From Hydractinia symbiolongicarpus (taxonomy: Eukaryota > Cnidaria > Hydrozoa > Anthoathecata > Hydractiniidae): DNA of 64,000 nt. The translations under genes were made by a program, and so were the position numbers. The notes below the pieces were generated by a model, which ran no database searches, was not told the origin of the DNA, and saw nothing but the letters and a program-made list of their open reading frames with translations. Of the stretch, positions 44,881 through 59,300 are shown piece by piece (position 1 is the stretch's first letter; every line of letters begins with the position of its first letter). Location: NCBI RefSeq assembly GCF_029227915.1, contig NC_079889.1:3532001-3596000 (forward strand), given 5' to 3'.

Positions 44881-47380
44881 ACAGATGCTTGCCAATGAAA
44901 AACACTGCTCTCACAATGTCTTCAACATGTAATTTGTTGGTACTGGTGCTTATGGCAACTTTTAAAGGTATGTGGTTATTTTTATCGACAAAAATTTTTC
45001 TAAAATAAAAGCAATTATTTTTCTTTGTGATATTACATGCTGAAAGATTTTATATTACATAAACAAACAGATGTTTCTAGAAAATTTCTGCGTTAGCAAA
45101 TTGCGCTGGTTCCCTGCCAATACGTATTGTTCAATTCGTTGTTGTCTTAAAGATAGTAATAAATTATCAATTATGAAATATTTTTGTTATTATTTGATTA
45201 TTATTATTATTATTATTAGATTGTCTTTCAACAACAAGATTTGTAAAACAAGTACAACAAATACCAATTGAATTGCAAGTAGCCGAAGAACAACCAATAG
45301 GCAAGTTATTGCATTAAATGTTGTCAATAGTCAACTTCTCTATGCTTACACTTTCTCTCCTATTTCCCTTGTACGTATATCTTTTGCAGATATTCCAGGC
45401 ACGTTCTGAACGTTGTCACTACGTAAATATCTGTTGCATTTAATACTTTATTTTATTGTAAAATAAGTTAAGTTCCTAATTAAGCCTTAATTCTTTAAGC
45501 ATTCTGCATATATGATTTTACTTAATTAAACTCTAACCTGTGTAATGCCTGTGTGTTGTCATACCATTGGGATTTTGGAAACAAATATAAAATCTCATCC
45601 GAAAGTGTTTATAGACAAATTGAAGTATCACACATTTAGGAAGTGAAATTGGAACTTTGCAAGCAACTACAGATTCGAACAAGGTAATATCTTATGAGCT
45701 GGATTCTAAAATCACACACATCTTAAAGATCAATAACGCTACTGGTGTGATTACAAATATTGCTAGATTGGATGCTGAGGTACATTATTTTTTTCGCCTT
45801 CATTAACTATAAAATACACTTTCTCAGTGATTTTGGTTTGTAACTTCTGATTGCTTCATATGATCATGCCCTTATACAATACATGCGATTCTACTTGTGT
45901 TACCGCGAGTTGACCTTAGTATGTCAAATCTTTTAAGTCCTTTACACCCCTAAGCATGTAATTTTACGCCATCAGGGTAAAATATACCCATGAATTTTTT
46001 ATTTGCATCTTTACCTATTCTTTTCGTTCTTAATGGTATCACAGCTCCAAGGTGTATCATGTTTCAGTGTGCGTAGTCATACTATTTTTAAACAAAGAGT
46101 TATGCCATATTTATGTAAAACCAGTGCAATAATGGTAAAAAAAGCTCATTTTGGAGCCCTATTGTGGCTCCTAGATTTTTAAAAACAGGTCAAAAGAATC
46201 ATTGTCTATAAAAGTAATTGGACACAATTTGGGCTTTAAAAGTTTTGCTTGGCAAGCGGTTGTTGACATCAGCAATTAGCCACCTGACCAAATATAAAAG
46301 TAAGATTACCATTTCCGTTTTTTTTTGTGATGTGTATTATATCTTTCAAGTAATTTTATAAATAAAATAGTACATCAGGAGTTGGACATGCACACCCTAT
46401 CCTGTAACTCCCTGGCCTGGTCACTAAGAACTTAACCTAAATAACGACAGGATGGAATTCGGGTTATAATTACTAGTTTCAAAACATTCTTTTGCGTATT
46501 ACTCATAATGTTAAAAAGACGTGATTAAAGAAGTCATACACGCTGAACATAAAAGTTATGTGTACGTAAGCTAAATTCTCCTAACTTGTTGTAATCAAAT
46601 TAGCTTTCATAGTCAAAAGTGATGCTAAAAGGTTTGGTGGAACTATTGTAGAAGGTTACTCTTACAAGAGCATCACATCGGCTTAATTTTGTTTTCCACA
46701 ACCACTACACATTAGCAAAGAATTACGTTCTAAATTTGTTTTGTAGAAATCGTGGAATCCAATTATACTCTCTACATTATCTCTATTCTTAGCCTTTCTG
46801 TTTATTTAATTTTCAATGACTTCATTGTTTCAAGATAAGCCATAATTTCTTCTCTGGTGTATGACAATTGTTAAAAAAATATTTTCTGTTTTCTCATAGG
46901 CTGAAGTGTTCTGGCAGTTCAGCGCCTTTGCATCCACTTCTGCCAATGATAAGGTAATGAAAAAGACTTTTTTAAGTCAGTATCCTCCAAAAAAAACTTA
47001 CTGCGCATGACCACGCAAAGATAACATTCTTTTTTTACATGTATGCTTCTACTATTAACAAAGGGGCTTTGATATATTAGATAATCTCTCACTCCGTGTT
47101 GGCTCTCCATGCTATCTCTTCCATGCTATTAAATAGTCAAATAAGTATAGCGTTCGACTCTTGCTACCTCTTCTCGTTTTGATTTTTTTTTAATTGTGCT
47201 TCTGTTGCTAATTTTTTATTAATTACATTTTTGTAATACATGACTTGGCCCACATTTTTGTAAAAGTCTCATTTAATACCTTTTATTTAGGCGACTACAT
47301 TAGTGAATTTGATTGTGAACGATGTCAATGATAACACTCCAACGTTTTCACAAGCTTCCTATGAAGTTTTTATTTTGGAG
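44877..47380 (+). CDS. Cadherin exons 1-5: signal peptide and EC1
   Basis: Exons 44877-44967, 45220-45300, 45640-45779, 46900-46953, 47291-47380. Exon 1 carries a leader with hydrophobic core CNLLVLVLMATF. An internal ATG in the same frame at 44895 is also possible, but the first keeps the full leader. Exon 2 has IPIELQVAEEQPIG, the start of EC1, and ends at a GC donor (G|GCAAGT), a rare but known donor type; a GT at this position is absent and the phase fits only this junction. EC1 has LDAE (exon 3) and ends DVNDNTPTF (exon 5, near 47321). Confidence 0.88.
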
Positions 47381-50300
47381 GTAAATATAGCTTTTAAATA
47401 ATGTTGAACATTTAATGAGAGATTTTCACCTGTTATCTAGTCATTTGAACGTTGTCATTTCTGTGCGTTTTTTTACCTGTTATATCTAATAAATCAATTA
47501 TGGTAGGGCCGCACCTCCTTTTGATACTTGTATCAATGTAAGCTGGACTTAATTTCATTCAGATTTGCCATTCTATTTGTTTTGTTATACCAGTAGACGT
47601 TTAGTCATAAATACTGTAAATTTTTAGTATTGATTTTTAACCCTATTTACACTAGGGCCATTTGAGAATTGCACAATCAATTTGAACGTTTTTTAACAGG
47701 TCTAGGATTAACTGTTGGCAACTTAAATTTTTTGGAAACTTTTCTTTAAATATTTCTTATCCTATTTCAGGATTTACTATGGTAACGATTTTGCTAAATT
47801 TAGCGCCAGAAATAAAAAAAAATTGATCTTACTGATTTTCTGCATTATGTATGATATTAACCTAGCAAATTTAGCAACTCACAATGGATTGGGGGCTGCA
47901 TGTTTTCTGAGAAAGGATGACGTCATGAATTTTATTTCTGCTAACCATTTTCTTTGTCTCATCCTATATTCCTACATAGTGCCATCAATAGAGCTTAAGC
48001 AATCGAGGTAGAAAATTTTTTAAATGGTTTAATCTACCCCTATAGGGGATATTTGATACCCGAAAATAGATTTTAACCATTCCTTCTTTATAGCAGTCTG
48101 TGAAAGCATGATTTTTAAAAGTTTATACAACAATTATCTTATCCTTTCTTTCTCTGTGTGCATATATATATGTTGTTACCTCATTTTCAGAACGCAGAAA
48201 TAAACAGTTCTGTGACCAAAATGACAGCCAGAGATGCGGACGGCAGTGATTACATTTCGTACTCATTTACAGATGGAGATGTAAGTAAAACAAACATTAA
48301 ATAATATCTTGTACTAAGTATATATTTATTATTTTATGTGATTTTTTTTCTGGGACGGAAATGTGAAGGTAACTAGTATATTTCTTTCTACCAATAATAC
48401 AGTATAAATATCATTCGAAGGAATATCTAGTTCATTTCCCTCTATTTATGCAATACAATACAAACAGGGTGCGTGTTCTTGTGGTTATGGAGTCCGCTTT
48501 GTAACGACAAGGTCTGTGGTGCAGTCCACAGCACGGGTATGTTTAGCAAAAGTCCTTACCACAGCTACCGGTCACTCCATGGCATGTTCAGTAGGCAATA
48601 CCGGTGTATAATTAATGTATACATTCAGAGCACAGGACCCACATTGATAAAAGTGTTTCCAACACTGAAGTGGCTATATCCTGTACAAATATTTGGAATA
48701 ATAACAGTAATAATACAGTTCAATAAGGATATATCACGGAGGTTGCTACCTCGTTTCCAAATTTTATTGTAACGAAATGTTTTGTGTAATTACAAGCTCG
48801 TGAGCTTGTATTAAAACGCAAATGTGTCCTACAAGAATAGAAATTTTTGCCTCTCTGAGCACCGACACGGGAGTCGTCGTGTGTTCGAATCTCATCGTGG
48901 TAACTATTTTTACTTTTTTTTTCTTTTTTAAAAAGATAAAATAACTGCGTAGTATGTAAAAACTATTATTGCGTATCTGAATAGTAGAATATGTCGTGTC
49001 TAACTTCGTAACAAAAATCACAATTTTATAGACAGCTTTTTGTAAACTTTATTCGCGAGGTTGTTTACGTATACCATACGTCTTGTTTTGACCTAACATG
49101 GCTTTGTTCATCAAAATCACCATTAACTATGTGTTTCTAAATTTCCTAGCTATTATCATTTACGTCATATGAAGTAACAAAAATATCAAAATATTAATAT
49201 GTTGCTTTTATCTGTTAATAGCATCCTGTGTTCTCGATCAGATACGACGGGAAAGTGACCACCAAATCTCTCTTGGATTACGAAACAAAAAAGACATACA
49301 AAATCAACGTGACTGCGTCGGTATATGTAGTTGCTTTTACCTAAATGTATTGCATTTACTTCATGATTCCTGAATTTCTATTTAATAAACCTGTCTTTTT
49401 GGTACGAGTTAAAAAATTACACCGCAACTTTAATAATCCAGTAGGAAGGATTTTTATTGAGTCTGTTTCTTCTACGTACTTCGATATTTGCGCTGCATAG
49501 CAGTCAATATAGGATGTTACAACAATTTCAAATGCATACAAGTTAGAATTTTAATTAAAAATTGTAAAAGAGTTGTGTTTTCCAATGCACAGAACGGATA
49601 TTTCTGGTGTTTTTAAGCCTTTAACTCGTCATTGTTATATGACTTTTTTAAAAACTTTTTCGCTTTAACTAATACTAGCCTTTTTTCAATGTATTAACCC
49701 TATTCAAGTCGGGGGGAGGGGGGGGGGGTGAGGGGAATGGGGGAGGGGGTATCCTATTTTATGCATCTGAAACATTTAAAACTGTTTTTTTCTGATTTTT
49801 CCAAAGTGCTTTTCCAAAGTTTACGTTCATTTGTTTTGGCATATTTTTGGGTTCAGAAATATATGATGACGCCATTTTCGAATCCCAATTACCCTCCAAT
49901 GCTCTAACAAATGTTTGTATAAAGTTTTGTGGCAATATAATGTCTGATTCATCATTTTTGTAAGGGGCTTTTTAGTCCTCGCCCTTTACTTTTAGAATCC
50001 TCAAATATCCAGCTCTAAATAGGGTTAAGAAATATTCCTACCTGTTTAACATTCCCGCTTTTCAAGTAAACGTGGCTTTATTTCTAAGGTGGAAGCGCAA
50101 ATCATGCAGCGGTAATAAAAGACTAAACACCGTATAACCTACATACTGTACATTTTGTGAAACAATGTGTAAACCTTTGATAAAATTTTAGGATGGAACT
50201 AGAAAGAATTACACCATGTTAAACATCAAAGTGTTTGATTTTGATGACCAAGGTAGCGTCTTTGAGAGAAGCATATACAATGCCCAAATAAAAGAAGGAA

Positions 50301-53300
50301 CATATTTCGAGGTATGTATAGGGCCTACTCATGTTTGTTTACAAGCGAAAATAAATACATTGAGAATTATATGCGTTCCGTTTGATAAACCATTCATGGG
50401 AGTATTATAAAGTTTTACATGTAATTTCTGTGGAACCATAATAGATGAGAAAGAGAACTTATCTTGTCAGATGCTGCAAAATATTGTTGGCGCTCTCACA
50501 ACATGCTTTTCACGACTTCAATAAAGAAGTGCTATACAGCTACACCGTTAGATGCTTCTAAAAATTCCTTAGTTGGTGTTAATTCCTCTTTTAGATATTA
50601 GAGAGATATTAAAGCTATGGTAAATGTCCTATTTCTGGAAAGAATTTTCTCTTTCTTGAGAAAATATTTTTTGTATTTGAAAATATACCACAGTTTGAGA
50701 CAAAAAAATGAAGTTTCTAGTGACTTTTAGATGTTGTTTTCCTGAAAAATCTATAAGGGAATATAGCCATTGATCACCCCATTGTCCGGTTACCCTTACC
50801 GTCATGGCTAAGCACGTACATACAGAACTTCACAAGCTTTTGTAAACAACTGCAAATCGTCTATAGAAAACAATTCGTTAACGTCTTAACAATCTGCACA
50901 AGTGTATGACAACATAAATTTTATTTCAGAGACAATTTCTAACTCAAGTGCACGCATACGACTTAGACTTCGGGATCAATGCATCTGTAGTATATAGAAC
51001 AGCTCAAGGTAAGAAAGCTATGCCTACCTTTATGCCAATCGTTCTTTAAAAGAGAAAAAACAAACATTCTACACCGTTCATAACAGAATACTTTAATTAA
51101 TGTAATTTTTTGAAAGTTAGAAAGGATGTAAATACAAAAAGTAATTATACATCGCTTATGTTTTGTTTAGCTAATATTGGAAGTGCTCAAATATGGATTG
51201 ATTCTGTTACTGGGGAAGTTTATTTGTCAGGAACAATAGATCGCGAAAACTCGAGTAGTATTGATATTCACGTTTCGGTATGATACCAATATGGTTGCTT
51301 ATTTGGTCATGTGTTTATTTACGCGAGTTTCGTTATCTGTTACGATGCTAACGAGGCAAATATAATGCTGTTCATTGTAGTTTTGCATTAGCAAACGTCC
51401 CCTTGGCGTGGTTAAACCACCTCATATTTGGGCCCGTTTTGTTGTATCTCAACGGCTGTTATTTTTGTCTTAGGCTGAAAATTTAAAACACCCAGCCGCT
51501 CAAGCTATTATTAAATTAAAAGTTGTTGACATTAATGATAACAGTCCAACATTTACAAAGCCATCATTTACCGGTTACATCAATGAGAATTCAGCTGCCG
51601 GGACACCGATTTTACGAGTGACGGCATATGATAGAGACGAGGTATATACTGTACTTGATTTAAATGTTGAGCATTTCTTTTCCTAATTATTTAATACTCT
51701 GATTGGCTGGTAAGGTATAGCATCATTGCAACAAATCTATAGCAGTTCCCACCAGTTTTTCGGAAAATAATTTTTGCAGGTAATTGTTTCTTTTACCTCC
51801 AGATTAATTTGACAACTTTTATATCTTCCCAAAAACAAATATCACTTTGTTTTTCATATGTTGTGCTTAGGGAAATAACAGTGCAATCAAGTTTACTATC
51901 ACTAATATCGAAAGTGTTCCCTTCAAAATCACAACAGAAGGAGAGGTACAAGTCAATGGGTTATTGGACAGAGAAACACGTGATATTTACGTGCTAAAGG
52001 TGCGTTAACTTATTTGCATTGTGTCTCTGAATAATCTTATTACTCACGAGAAAGAATTTACTAATCCTAAAATTTGTCTACATATACACACACGCATATT
52101 ACGGTATTTTAAATTCATCTGCTTATGTAGTGTTAATTTCTTAGGTTGAAGTAGAAGAAATCTACACGATAGAAAAATATCACGCAGAAACGTCCGTTGT
52201 AATCAACATTATTGATACGAATGACAACACACCAGAGTTTGCTGAGAAATCAGTTACATTAAATATCTTGGAAAACAAAAAACCTCCTGTCCAGTTGAAA
52301 CAGGTAATAACAGTTGATAGGCTCTTTAACTATAACACAAAATGTGGTACCTACCACATTTTGTGTTATAGCTAAAGAGCCTTCACACGATTTCTTTTTA
52401 TAAGCAACTCGTTTATAAGCAACTGAACTCGATCTGAAAAATTATCAAGCAACTTCAGTTCTGTCCAATTTGGAGTATAAGCAACTCTATTAAATAAAGA
52501 CCCAGTTGATGTTTTACCGAATCAAACGAGATTGAAGATACAGATACAGATAGAGACGAAGAGAGTAAAGATAGAAACATTTTTGATGTTCTTTTTAATC
52601 TGTTATTTCTGGGCTTCAAATCTTTTCGTATTTTCCCTTTTCCTATAAAAACACTAAACATTCAAGCGAAGAAAATGATGCAACCATAACTCAACTTTAG
52701 ATCTTGATATGAGCCGTATCGTAGTTACCTTTGACATGGAAAGGTTTATGCTCTATTTTTGTACTTTAAAATCCTATTTCTCTTCTCATTTCTTTCGGCC
52801 AATTATTTCACCGTAGAATATGTAAGGCAACATTTAACTCCTACATTACTCTTCTTTTTTTCTTTCGGTGAGTCTTAGGATCTTCTTCGCAGTGGTTTTT
52901 CACTGAGTAGTATTACGCATATGTCTGGCTGGTTTTTTTTCGTGCGTACAGACCAAAGAAAAAGTACACAGCAGGCAATTGAACGCAAATTACTGGAAAA
53001 AGAAGTCGATTTTTGGTATAAATTTATCGTCGCTATATTTTAATACACTAAACACATAGAATACGACATAAAGGTGTATTGTTTCGTTCAACTTTTGTTT
53101 ACCTAGTACATTTTGCATAATAAACGTGCTTTGCATGTAGTTTACAGCCACGGATAAAGACATGGGAAGTAATGCAAAGTTACTCTATTCAATCAAATCA
53201 ACATTCGCCATGCAAGATTTCGCCTTAAATAATGTGACTGGAGTTCTATCCACAGCAAAAAGTTTGGACCGTGAAAAAATTTCGGAATATCACTTCCAAG

Positions 53301-56300
53301 TAGAGGTATCAGACCAAGCGTCGATTGAACAAAAAAGGTATGTTACATCAACGCTACCTTTTTAATGCCTTGTATTGGGCGTATTCAAATCAATGTATCT
53401 TCATATAATATGGTCCAACATTTGCATATCCTATTTTTATTAAAAAAAATCAACTAAATACAAGAAAATCATTATTTCATAAACCAAGCACTCACCGTGT
53501 ATTTGCGAATTCTGTCTTGACTTTTTAGGACTTCAACTATATCGGTTACCATATTTGTGGATGATGAAAATGACAACATACCTTTGTTCGAAAAAAGCAT
53601 CTACGAAGCGTACATCATTGAAGCTGTCACTCCTAACACTATCGTCTCTACTGTAACGGTTTGTAGCTGGTTTTTGTTTAACCAAATGATCTAGTTTTGT
53701 ACAAAAAAAGTTTTAAACTCCATAATAATTGTTGGAGATGTCAATACCGAGGAATATTGACCAATGCAAAACTAAAAAACTTGACAGAGGTTAATATTCG
53801 AAGGTATTGCAAGAAATGCATAGTTGTTAATGTGGATTGTTATCCGGGATTGCTTCATTTTTTAAAAGGAGATAGAATATAACTCAATAGAAGCCACGTA
53901 CCTTAAACAAACGAGATTCTAACAAAAATATAAATTGAATAATTACAATAAAAAGTCCGTTAAAAGTAGAGTAGCCACCTCTGAAATTTTTTCGTGTTTG
54001 TTTACATTTTACGCTACCATCTTTAACCTTTAAACCCAATTGTTATGGTAACAAGCATATTGGAAAATAATGTGTACTATGTTGAAAGTCAAATATCGAT
54101 GATCCCCTGTTACTTGATGAGACCGTATTCTTACGCAACAGATATAGGCAAACCAACTTCAAGAAAGGCACTTTCATTAATATAGCTTAAAGGTGTTTAT
54201 TTATCGATGTATCGATATGTAACTTAACTTGTAAACACACGCATGTAATTAATCAACAAATATAATTTCAGAATGCGCAGTCAACAACGTTACAAACAAA
54301 ATAATACACGGAAAATATATCAACAATAAATCTTGCAGAGAAAATACATCTAAGAACTTTAAAATCAGTTTAGAATAAACTTTTAAAGCAAAAACGCTTT
54401 TGTGCTAACTTAAATGTGTAAAAGGAGTATTTTGAGACTTAATAATAAATTCATTCAATTCTTTTAAAACAGGCTAATGATCCTGATTCATCTATTAATG
54501 GCGAAATTACTTATGCTATTGTTTCTGGACAGAACCAAACATTCGTCATCAATCAACGCAGGTAGGATGAAGAAAATACATGTGTAAATCTTTAAAAGGA
54601 GTACTGTGATTGAAAGTGGAAGTTTAGTAGCATTGGATTTCTCTTCTCTATCTTGTTTAATATATAGTATATTCAAGAGGGACTATAGTTAGCGTGTGGA
54701 AAAAGTTACGGGAACCATGACGCATATTTGGGCATTATAATACAAACGATTAGTGGTTAGTTCGTCGAAAATCCATAGGAAATCTGTCATCGTAGAAACG
54801 TTGGTAAAATTATATTGCAGTTAGTATTTCATGCGAAAATCAAATGGCGAATAGACAAGCAAAATACTGCTATTATTATGTAGAGATGTTCAAATGAGCA
54901 TTGTGATCCTACAGATAAATCATTTACTTGCCACAGTGTGAAAATGATGTTACTGTGCCAGTTTTCTTTCTTTATCTTTTCTAGTGGAGTTGTGCGTACC
55001 AAAGACTATCTGGATCGAGAAACTCAAGACAATTACAATTTGACTATTAGTGCAACTGATGGTCACGGAAAGGTATGTCTTGTTTTAGCATCAACAATTT
55101 GCTAGATTCCTGGATATTTGTTTGAAAGAAACAATACATGTTATGTGGGATATTAAATAGCAAAATGTTTTTCAACTATTTTGGTACTATGGTTGACCGT
55201 TTAAGATACCAGAAAATGACTATCGACAATCAGTCGGTTTTTCGCTGTTGTTGTTGGTGTTGTTTTCCTTTGCGCCAAAATTAAAGATCCAGGATTATAG
55301 CTATAAATTTGGAGTTACCTTGTTTGTTTGCCGTGAGATATTAGTTTAAGATGTAAATTTAATTTATTAGTGAATTTCTTTCCGGCTATGATAAACCAGC
55401 CAACGTACGATCTCACCCATTACTTGATATTTCTATCATATGTTTTAAATCTAACCACGTAATATGTGAACAACAACCAAATTTGCCGGGCAAAAAATAA
55501 ATAAAAGCGAAGTATATGTAGTGTGTTGGATTATGAAAAGTAGCGGCATTTTTTCCATCTGATTTAGACTTCTTTGTGTAATCTAGTCGTGCGTGTATTG
55601 GATAGTAATGATAATCGACCTATATTTGCAGAACAAGGTGGATATACATTTAGTGTTTTTGAAGGAAAAGTTAATGCATATGTTGGAAAAATTCAGGTAC
55701 TGACTCTTTGTTTTTCGAATACTTCATCGACCTCCTACAGCGTTTAATGCAATTAAAATAACATAGATTTGCTGAGAGAAGAAAACCTAGTTTGCTCACA
55801 TTGAATCTACGAATGTTTTCCTCTTTCTTTTATCATTTCAGGCAACAGATGCTGATGAAGGACAAGCTGGTCTTGTTACATACAGCATTTTAGACAACAC
55901 AAAGTTAGTACGAAGGCTTACGCAAATAATTCATGCATTGGATCTATAAATATTAAGCATTTTATTTGCCGTAAAACTCATAGATTATCAAAACAAGCAT
56001 CTGTAGGCATACCAGTCTATTGAATAATTCCTAATATTTCACCTCAGTTGTGCTCTAATTAAACTTTGTAAACTGTGTATGTGATCAATTTCATATTTGC
56101 CCAAATCATTTCATAGACATAGTTACCATACCTAAAAGTATTCTTAATTAATTGTAGCAGGAACTTGGGGAAGAACATCTGCAAATGCAATTTTTATTTT
56201 CTAAAAACAACAGAGATTTAATATAAAAGGTTAAAAAGGATCAATTGGGTATATAATAAAACAGATATAGTATGCCCTGCATCTCTGTAACCTAAAGGCC

Positions 56301-59300
56301 ACTCGGCTACGCCCCGTTTAATATTGTTCTGCTTTGAGTGGGTAAATTTTGATAAGGAATGAATGTAAAACCTGCTTGTTATTAACTGATAGCTATTTTT
56401 AACTGGTTTATACGGAAAATCCGCTGCTCTGATTGGCTAAAAAGCCTTAATTACAGGCTTTTCACAGCACGGTATAACTTTAAACCTCATAGCAACCAAA
56501 ATGGTTGATGATAATGTAAACAATCAACTTCGTCAGAGAATTGGTAACAAAGCTAGCTACAAACAGTCTCGAAAATCAACTTACCGTAAATCGAAAACTT
56601 TGCGTCATTCCGCCAAAAAAAACAGCAAGGACTGTTGATAATTTTAAATCCTCTGCATTTTTACTATCGGTATTCATCACAGCAATGAGCAACAAGCTAA
56701 ACGGCGCCGAATTTGTATAATTGACTCTTCTTTTGACGAAGAATAAACCGGTTTAAAAAACGTTTAAAAATTTCTATGTATGGATGTTCGAATATTTATT
56801 TTTCTTTTGCTTCATGTATTTGAAAAATTGATACAATGAAATACAAATAAAATGATTTCTTTCTTTATAAAAACGTTTTCACAAGTAAATCTCTAGAAAA
56901 TAACCCGGGTTTCTACAAACCCAACAAAATAGCTGTCAGTTAATAAATACAATATAAACTGTTTTATCGACCTCTTCCGAAAAATATTAAACTCGGTCAG
57001 CGTATCCACCTCCAAAGCTTTTGCCCTCGGGTAATATTTCTCGGTTTAGATGCACAAAACAGTTTATATTGTATTAACATTGTTAACAAAAATTAAAAAC
57101 ACAATAAGTGGTTTTTCACACTATTGTTGTCTTTGGAATGTCAATCATGACATTATAGTGTACCTTGTTGCTTTTTCTTTTAGCTTTCAAGTAAATAGCA
57201 CCACTGGCGATATATACACATTAAAATCATTAGACAGAGAGAAAAGTAATATTGAGATATTCACCATTGTTGCAACTGATTCAGTGATTGACTACAGAAG
57301 TGGGTATGGTCAGGTATGAGCGCGAATGTTTAGCTCGATATGATGACAATATCAATGCTTTTACCTTACTTTAACAAAGATTCAAGCTAAACTGCGAGTA
57401 GGCAATAAATGGGCTAAGAAGATCAAATAATTTCTGTTTTTGAAAGGAATGGTAATTTGATACCAAATCTGCGACATTCACTTATCATTGTATGATATAA
57501 TAAATCAACGCTTAGCAAGTTAATTATCTGCTTATGTTGCATTACCATATAAGTGCAGTAATAGTACCGGAATGCAAATCAATTTTATATTCTGTTTCCT
57601 TGATATTCGTCAGTTATTCTTTTAGGTTAGGGTAAACATCAAAGATGTTAACGATAACGCACCTATCTTTAAAGACAAAGAATATTCGCTTGTCATCCAC
57701 AAGGATACATCTCCAAATACAATTATACATACTGCCATTGCTACGGATAGCGATGTTGGCAAAAATGCTGAAATAAAATATAAAAGTGATAATTTGCCAG
57801 GTATGTTGATTCTACAAAGTTTTATGTCGAAAGAAGAATTTTGTGTTTAAAGTAAAAATTTTATTGTTCTATCTATTTTATCTACGATTTATTCTATAAA
57901 TGGGGTGACCTTTACACGAATTAATGTGGGTTGTATGTTAAGTCATTTAAGAAAGTAACCAGCAATTTCTTTCGAAGAAATATACGGGTAATGCCGTAAA
58001 CGGTTCTTATTTGTTTAGGGATCTAAAAAAACAGTTCTTTAAGGTTGAGATGATCTTTTAAAGGCGTGATCGAACATTCTAAAACTTGTTTCGGTCTGAT
58101 TTAAACGACAAGGCTATTTCCATTGTCAAAGGCATATCATTGCAAGTGTCAATAGCTGCCGTTTTAGTACCGGAGACAAAATAATTACAAAAACCAGTAT
58201 TCAAGCAAATTCGCGTGATATTGTCGTCTATGTGCATTCAAACCACAGTTTATACATAAGAACGTAACTTAATTTATATTGTATTTTTTAGCATTCCTTT
58301 CCTTAAACAGCAGCAGTGGGGAATTAAAGTTGAAATCTAGAATACCCAGTACACTTACCAATGTTGTAATTCTTGTGGTTGCTTTTAACCCAAACAATTT
58401 AAATCTGAGCGGTATGGTAACTATCACTCTACTTATACAAGCTACGCTAGTCGATGCACCAGTATTCCAAAACCAAGTTATACAAGTTCACGTTTTAGAG
58501 GTAATATTTTTATTTTTTTATCAAAAATATCCTTTCTTTTAGCTTTTCCCCATTCCATAATCATACACAATGTGTAATTAAGCAGCGGTAATTTCTTCAA
58601 GCACATTCTACCTGTAGAAACATTTACTTCGCCAATGGTTCAGAGATCCACAGAAAAAAATATCTATTGCCTTCCCTGTCTCCTTAACTGTGTAATTACT
58701 TTAATCCATATAATGACAGTAATTTTTTACACCTGCTGTATATAATGTGTTATAGTATAAAACATAAAATAAAACTAAAGCCTCTAATAATTTTAAGGAC
58801 CGCTATTATCACGTCACCTCTTATCAACGCACAATTGAATGAGACTTATAGGTACTGTCAGTTATAATGAATTACAGGGTAAACCAATTGGAACACTAGT
58901 CACTGATTTAAACGCAACGTATCACGGAAAACATGAAAATGCAGGCGATTTTGTATATTCAATAAAACATGGTGGAAACGGGGAGTTTTCAATAAATCAA
59001 CAAAATGGTTTTCTTAAAACTGCAAACATACTTGACAGAGAAGCTATAGCTGAGTATACGGTATAATTCATTCATTCATTTATTTATTTATTTATTTATT
59101 TATGTATTCATTTATTCATTCATTCTTTCATTCATTCATTCATTCATTCATTCATTCATTTTGTTATTTATTTTGTTATTTATTTTGTTATTTATTTTGT
59201 TAGTTATTTTGTTATTTATTCATTTAGTTCTCCATTCGCTGATGTTTTTGTTGTTTCTGTTTCTGGCCTAATATTATTTTATTTTATTTTTCTTTTACTT

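Noticed and set aside
47639-48060. Possible fourth piggyBac-like MITE starting TTAACCCTATTTACACTAGGG
   Set aside because: No matching right terminus with TTAA could be found downstream.
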